From positions 1-33,352 of the forward strand of contig CAZMGG010000055.1 of NCBI GenBank assembly GCA_964565715.1: a DNA stretch of 33,352 nt, in the 5' to 3' direction. The notes below the pieces were generated by a model. The model saw nothing but the letters and a program-made list of their open reading frames with translations, was not told the DNA's origin and did no database searches. The position numbers and the translations under genes are program-made. The DNA comes from CAZMGG01 sp964565715 (GTDB taxonomy: Bacteria > Planctomycetota > UBA1135 > UBA2386). Positions 31,711 to 33,352 of the stretch are shown here, piece after piece. The first letter of the stretch is position 1; every line of letters begins with the position of its first letter.

Positions 31711-31738
31711 CGGGCCGGGCACCTTAGCACCCGGCCCG
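31711..31738 (-). promoter_or_regulatory. Hairpin abutting the mfd start codon
   Basis: Perfect 9-base arms cgggccggg (31711-31719) and cccggcccg (31730-31738) enclose a 10-base loop. On the minus strand the loop reads TGCTAAGGTG, which contains the likely Shine-Dalgarno AAGGTG, and the stem ends at the base before the ATG. It may act as terminator for the upstream gene (stop at 31756, no T-run) or influence mfd translation. Confidence 0.5.
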
Positions 31739-31755
31739 GAGGAAGTCCGCCTGCG

Positions 31756-32718
31756 CTACAGGCCGGCGGTGGCCCGGGCGGCGTTGGTGGGGGCGAGCCC
31801 CAGCACGTTGTTGAACGTGAACGGCGCCGCCTGGTGGAACAGGGTCAGGCCGCTCAGGTTCGGATTGTTCGGCACCGCGAGGCTGTGGCTGCCCTCGCCG
31901 TTGCCGTCCAGGATGGCGAGCACCGCCACGTCGGAGCTGGTGAAGTTCCAGCACTCCGGCGCGCCGAACGGCGACAGCTCGTAGGGCAGCGGGAAGGCCG
32001 CCCACATGGTGTCGTTCAGGCCGGTGATCATGAAGGCGAACGTGCCGGGCACGCCGCGCTTCAGGTCCAGGCTGTAGCTCTGGCCCAGCACCGGCAGGCC
32101 GGTGTTGGTCAGGTACGGCACCGGGCCCTGGCCGCTGTAGCACACGATCCGGAACGTCGGATTCTGGATGATGCCGGTGGTGGCCCAGGCGGTGGTGCCG
32201 AACGGCGGCCGGCGCCACTTGGACGCGGCGGGGCCGGGGGAGCCGTTGCTGCTGTCCGGCGGCCGCACCGCGTTGGTGTCGGCCGAGATCCAGAACGCGG
32301 CGCCCGGCGCGATGGTCACTGGCGGGTTGACGTAGGTCCGGTACCACGCCGGCGGACCAGCCACGTCCATCGTGCCGAGCGAGTTGGCGCTCGTCAGCGG
32401 ATTGGTGTGGGCGGTGGCGGTGGGACCGGCCGCGTCGAAGTAGAGGCCGGTCTGGATGGTGGCCGGCGCCAGCGACACGGACTCGACGAACAGCTCGAAA
32501 CCGACGACCTCGAGCGGCGCCGCGGTGGTGTTGAGCACCGCGTAGGCGTACTCGTTGGGCAGCGAGCGCTGGGTCAGCACCGGGTTCTGGTCGTTCTGCG
32601 CGATGCAGAAGGACTGGGTGCCGCCGTTGCAGCCGTGGCCGAACGGGACGAAAGCCGCCTGGGCCGGGAGGGTTGCCGCCGCGAGCAGCGCGACGGCGAG
32701 ATGGGGCAGGAAACGCAT
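31756..32718 (-). CDS. Exported protein of unknown function
   Basis: The 320-residue protein has a clear signal peptide (MRFLPHLAVALLAAATLPAQ, cleavage near AQA) and a mature start FVPFGHGCNGGTQSFC. The middle contains beta-rich segments (VVGFELFVESVSLAPATIQT, APGAAFWISADTNAV). The end, with FAFMITGLNDTMW, AVPNNPNLSGLTLFHQAAPF and NVLGLAPTNAARATAGL, is a style I associate with exported planctomycete proteins; I know no function. It has a few cysteines that could form disulfides. The start is ATG 32718, with Shine-Dalgarno GGAGG (32725-32729). Open frame further upstream runs into the terminator and rnc and is not coding. Confidence 0.8.
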   Translation of the reverse strand: MRFLPHLAVALLAAATLPAQAAFVPFGHGCNGGTQSFCIAQNDQNPVLTQRSLPNEYAYAVLNTTAAPLEVVGFELFVESVSLAPATIQTGLYFDAAGPTATAHTNPLTSANSLGTMDVAGPPAWYRTYVNPPVTIAPGAAFWISADTNAVRPPDSSNGSPGPAASKWRRPPFGTTAWATTGIIQNPTFRIVCYSGQGPVPYLTNTGLPVLGQSYSLDLKRGVPGTFAFMITGLNDTMWAAFPLPYELSPFGAPECWNFTSSDVAVLAILDGNGEGSHSLAVPNNPNLSGLTLFHQAAPFTFNNVLGLAPTNAARATAGL

Positions 32719-32740
32719 GGATTGCCTCCGAGACAGGGAT

Positions 32741-32771
32741 GGAAAAGAGCCCGGCGGCCCGTTGCCGCCGG
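32741..32771 (-). terminator. Intrinsic-terminator-like hairpin with T-run, between rnc and exported-protein gene
   Basis: Perfect 8-base arms (32751-32758 and 32764-32771; ccggcggc/gccgccgg) with a 5-base loop are followed on the minus strand by GCTCTTTTCC. This is the only hairpin here with a T-run, so it is the best rho-independent terminator candidate, about 97 bases after the rnc stop. It ends only 22 bases before the next start codon, so the downstream promoter must lie before or inside it. Confidence 0.6.
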
Positions 32772-32867
32772 ATCGAGCTGGCCACCCTAGCACGATCCCA
32801 AGGCCCTCGCCCGCCGGGCCTTCAAACCGGTTGCGGTGGTGCGTAGCGGCTCCGAGATCGCCGGAGG

Positions 32868-33352
32868 TCAGTCGGCGCTGCCCGCGCCGCCGTCGGCGTC
32901 CTTGAGGCGACTCAGCAGGGACGCCGCGGCCTGCTTCTCGGCGGTGCGCTTGGTGCGCCCGCGCCCCTCGGCTTCGTGGCCGCCGCCGACCCGCACCGCG
33001 ACGTGGAACTCCTGCTGGTGCTGCAGCCCCGTCGTCTCCAGCAGTTCGTAGCGCGGCTGGCCGAGCTTGTGGTGCTGGCACCAGTGCAGCAGCCGCGTCT
33101 TGCTGTCCACGGTGGCGTCGGCGGTCGGTTCCTCCGGCCGTTGCGCCAGCAGGTGCCGCCGCACGAAGGCCCGCGCCGCCCGCACGCCGCCGTCGAGGTA
33201 GATCGCGCCCAGCACCGCCTCGGTGAGGTCGGCGAGGATGCGTTCGCTGTGCCGCTCGGACTCGCGCAGGCCCTTGCCGACCTCCAGCAGCTTCCAGAGT
33301 TCCAGCCGCCGCGCGACCGTGGCCAGGGGCTTCCGGCTCACCAGGTCGGCGC
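32868..33352 (-). CDS. rnc: Ribonuclease III, C-terminal part (runs off right edge)
   Basis: About 161 residues are in the window; the 5' end is outside. The visible part begins ADLVSRKPLATVARRLELWK, continues with the catalytic helix ILADLTEAVLGAIYLDGGVR (Asp and Glu correspond to the metal ligands Asp 114 and Glu 117 of E. coli), then a double-stranded-RNA-binding domain: DSKTRLLHWCQHHKLGQPRY, EFHVAVRVGGGHEAEGRGRT and KRTAEKQAAASLLSRL. The enzyme cuts double-stranded RNA in rRNA processing. The first catalytic signature lies beyond the edge, so completeness cannot be judged. Confidence 0.95.
   Translation of the reverse strand, partial: ADLVSRKPLATVARRLELWKLLEVGKGLRESERHSERILADLTEAVLGAIYLDGGVRAARAFVRRHLLAQRPEEPTADATVDSKTRLLHWCQHHKLGQPRYELLETTGLQHQQEFHVAVRVGGGHEAEGRGRTKRTAEKQAAASLLSRLKDADGGAGSAD

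Noticed and set aside
1..33352. CRISPR arrays, rRNA genes, transposases or insertion sequences
   Set aside because: No regularly spaced short repeats, no rRNA sequence and no transposase motifs were seen; the DUF3800 fragment is the only mobile-type hint.

Overview
The window is a GC-rich bacterial chromosome segment that most likely comes from a planctomycete (Planctomycetota). This is inferred from gene content: a transmembrane Ser/Thr kinase with a long TPR tail beside an ECF sigma factor, a two-domain DUF1080 lipoprotein, exported proteins of planctomycete style, and large membrane-anchored toroid proteins. No species is claimed. Almost every base is used. Genes are tightly packed, often with 1-4 base start/stop overlaps, and no gap without a gene exceeds about 250 bases.

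Layout. The left edge (1-283) holds the start of a DUF3800 gene running off the window, of lower GC than the rest, close to the 3' end of a tRNA-Phe (476-551). Next come a DNA photolyase (694-2175), an ECF sigma factor (2218-2805) and, convergent to it, a 1210-residue kinase-TPR protein (2874-6506), then an exported protein of unknown function (6580-7659). From 11.5 kb down to 7.8 kb on the minus strand runs a likely operon: a double fasciclin protein, a SigK-like sigma factor, an RskA-like anti-sigma factor and a DUF1080 lipoprotein. This resembles the SigK/RskA/MPT70-MPT83 system of Mycobacterium.

From 11.7 to 18.9 kb lies a lipid-modification island. It has a cobalamin-binding regulator without a visible DNA-binding domain, a CFA-type methyltransferase and a DUF1295 membrane enzyme on the minus strand, and divergently a desaturase, an FAD oxidoreductase, a DUF1365 protein and a second CFA-like methyltransferase that lacks canonical bicarbonate-site residues. 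A 9+9 base inverted repeat sits in the 80-base divergent promoter region. Similar gene sets occur in light- or singlet-oxygen-responsive clusters of proteobacteria together with photolyase, and some of these make methylated or furan fatty acids.

From 18.9 to 23 kb are housekeeping genes: ribF, def, a TPR protein, rpsT and a short flagellin. From 23.3 to 33.35 kb, all on the minus strand, are RNase III (partial), an exported protein, mfd, a SurA-like protein, two tandem toroid proteins and a lipoprotein.

The most novel feature is the tandem pair at 23990-27196. Each protein starts with a TonB-like anchor (transmembrane helix with an S-x3-H motif, then a proline-rich stretch), but the usual TonB C-terminal domain is replaced by a squalene-cyclase/prenyltransferase-type alpha/alpha toroid. 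The two genes share a 621-base block with no difference found by eye, set between clearly diverged flanks, which suggests recent gene conversion or an assembly artefact.
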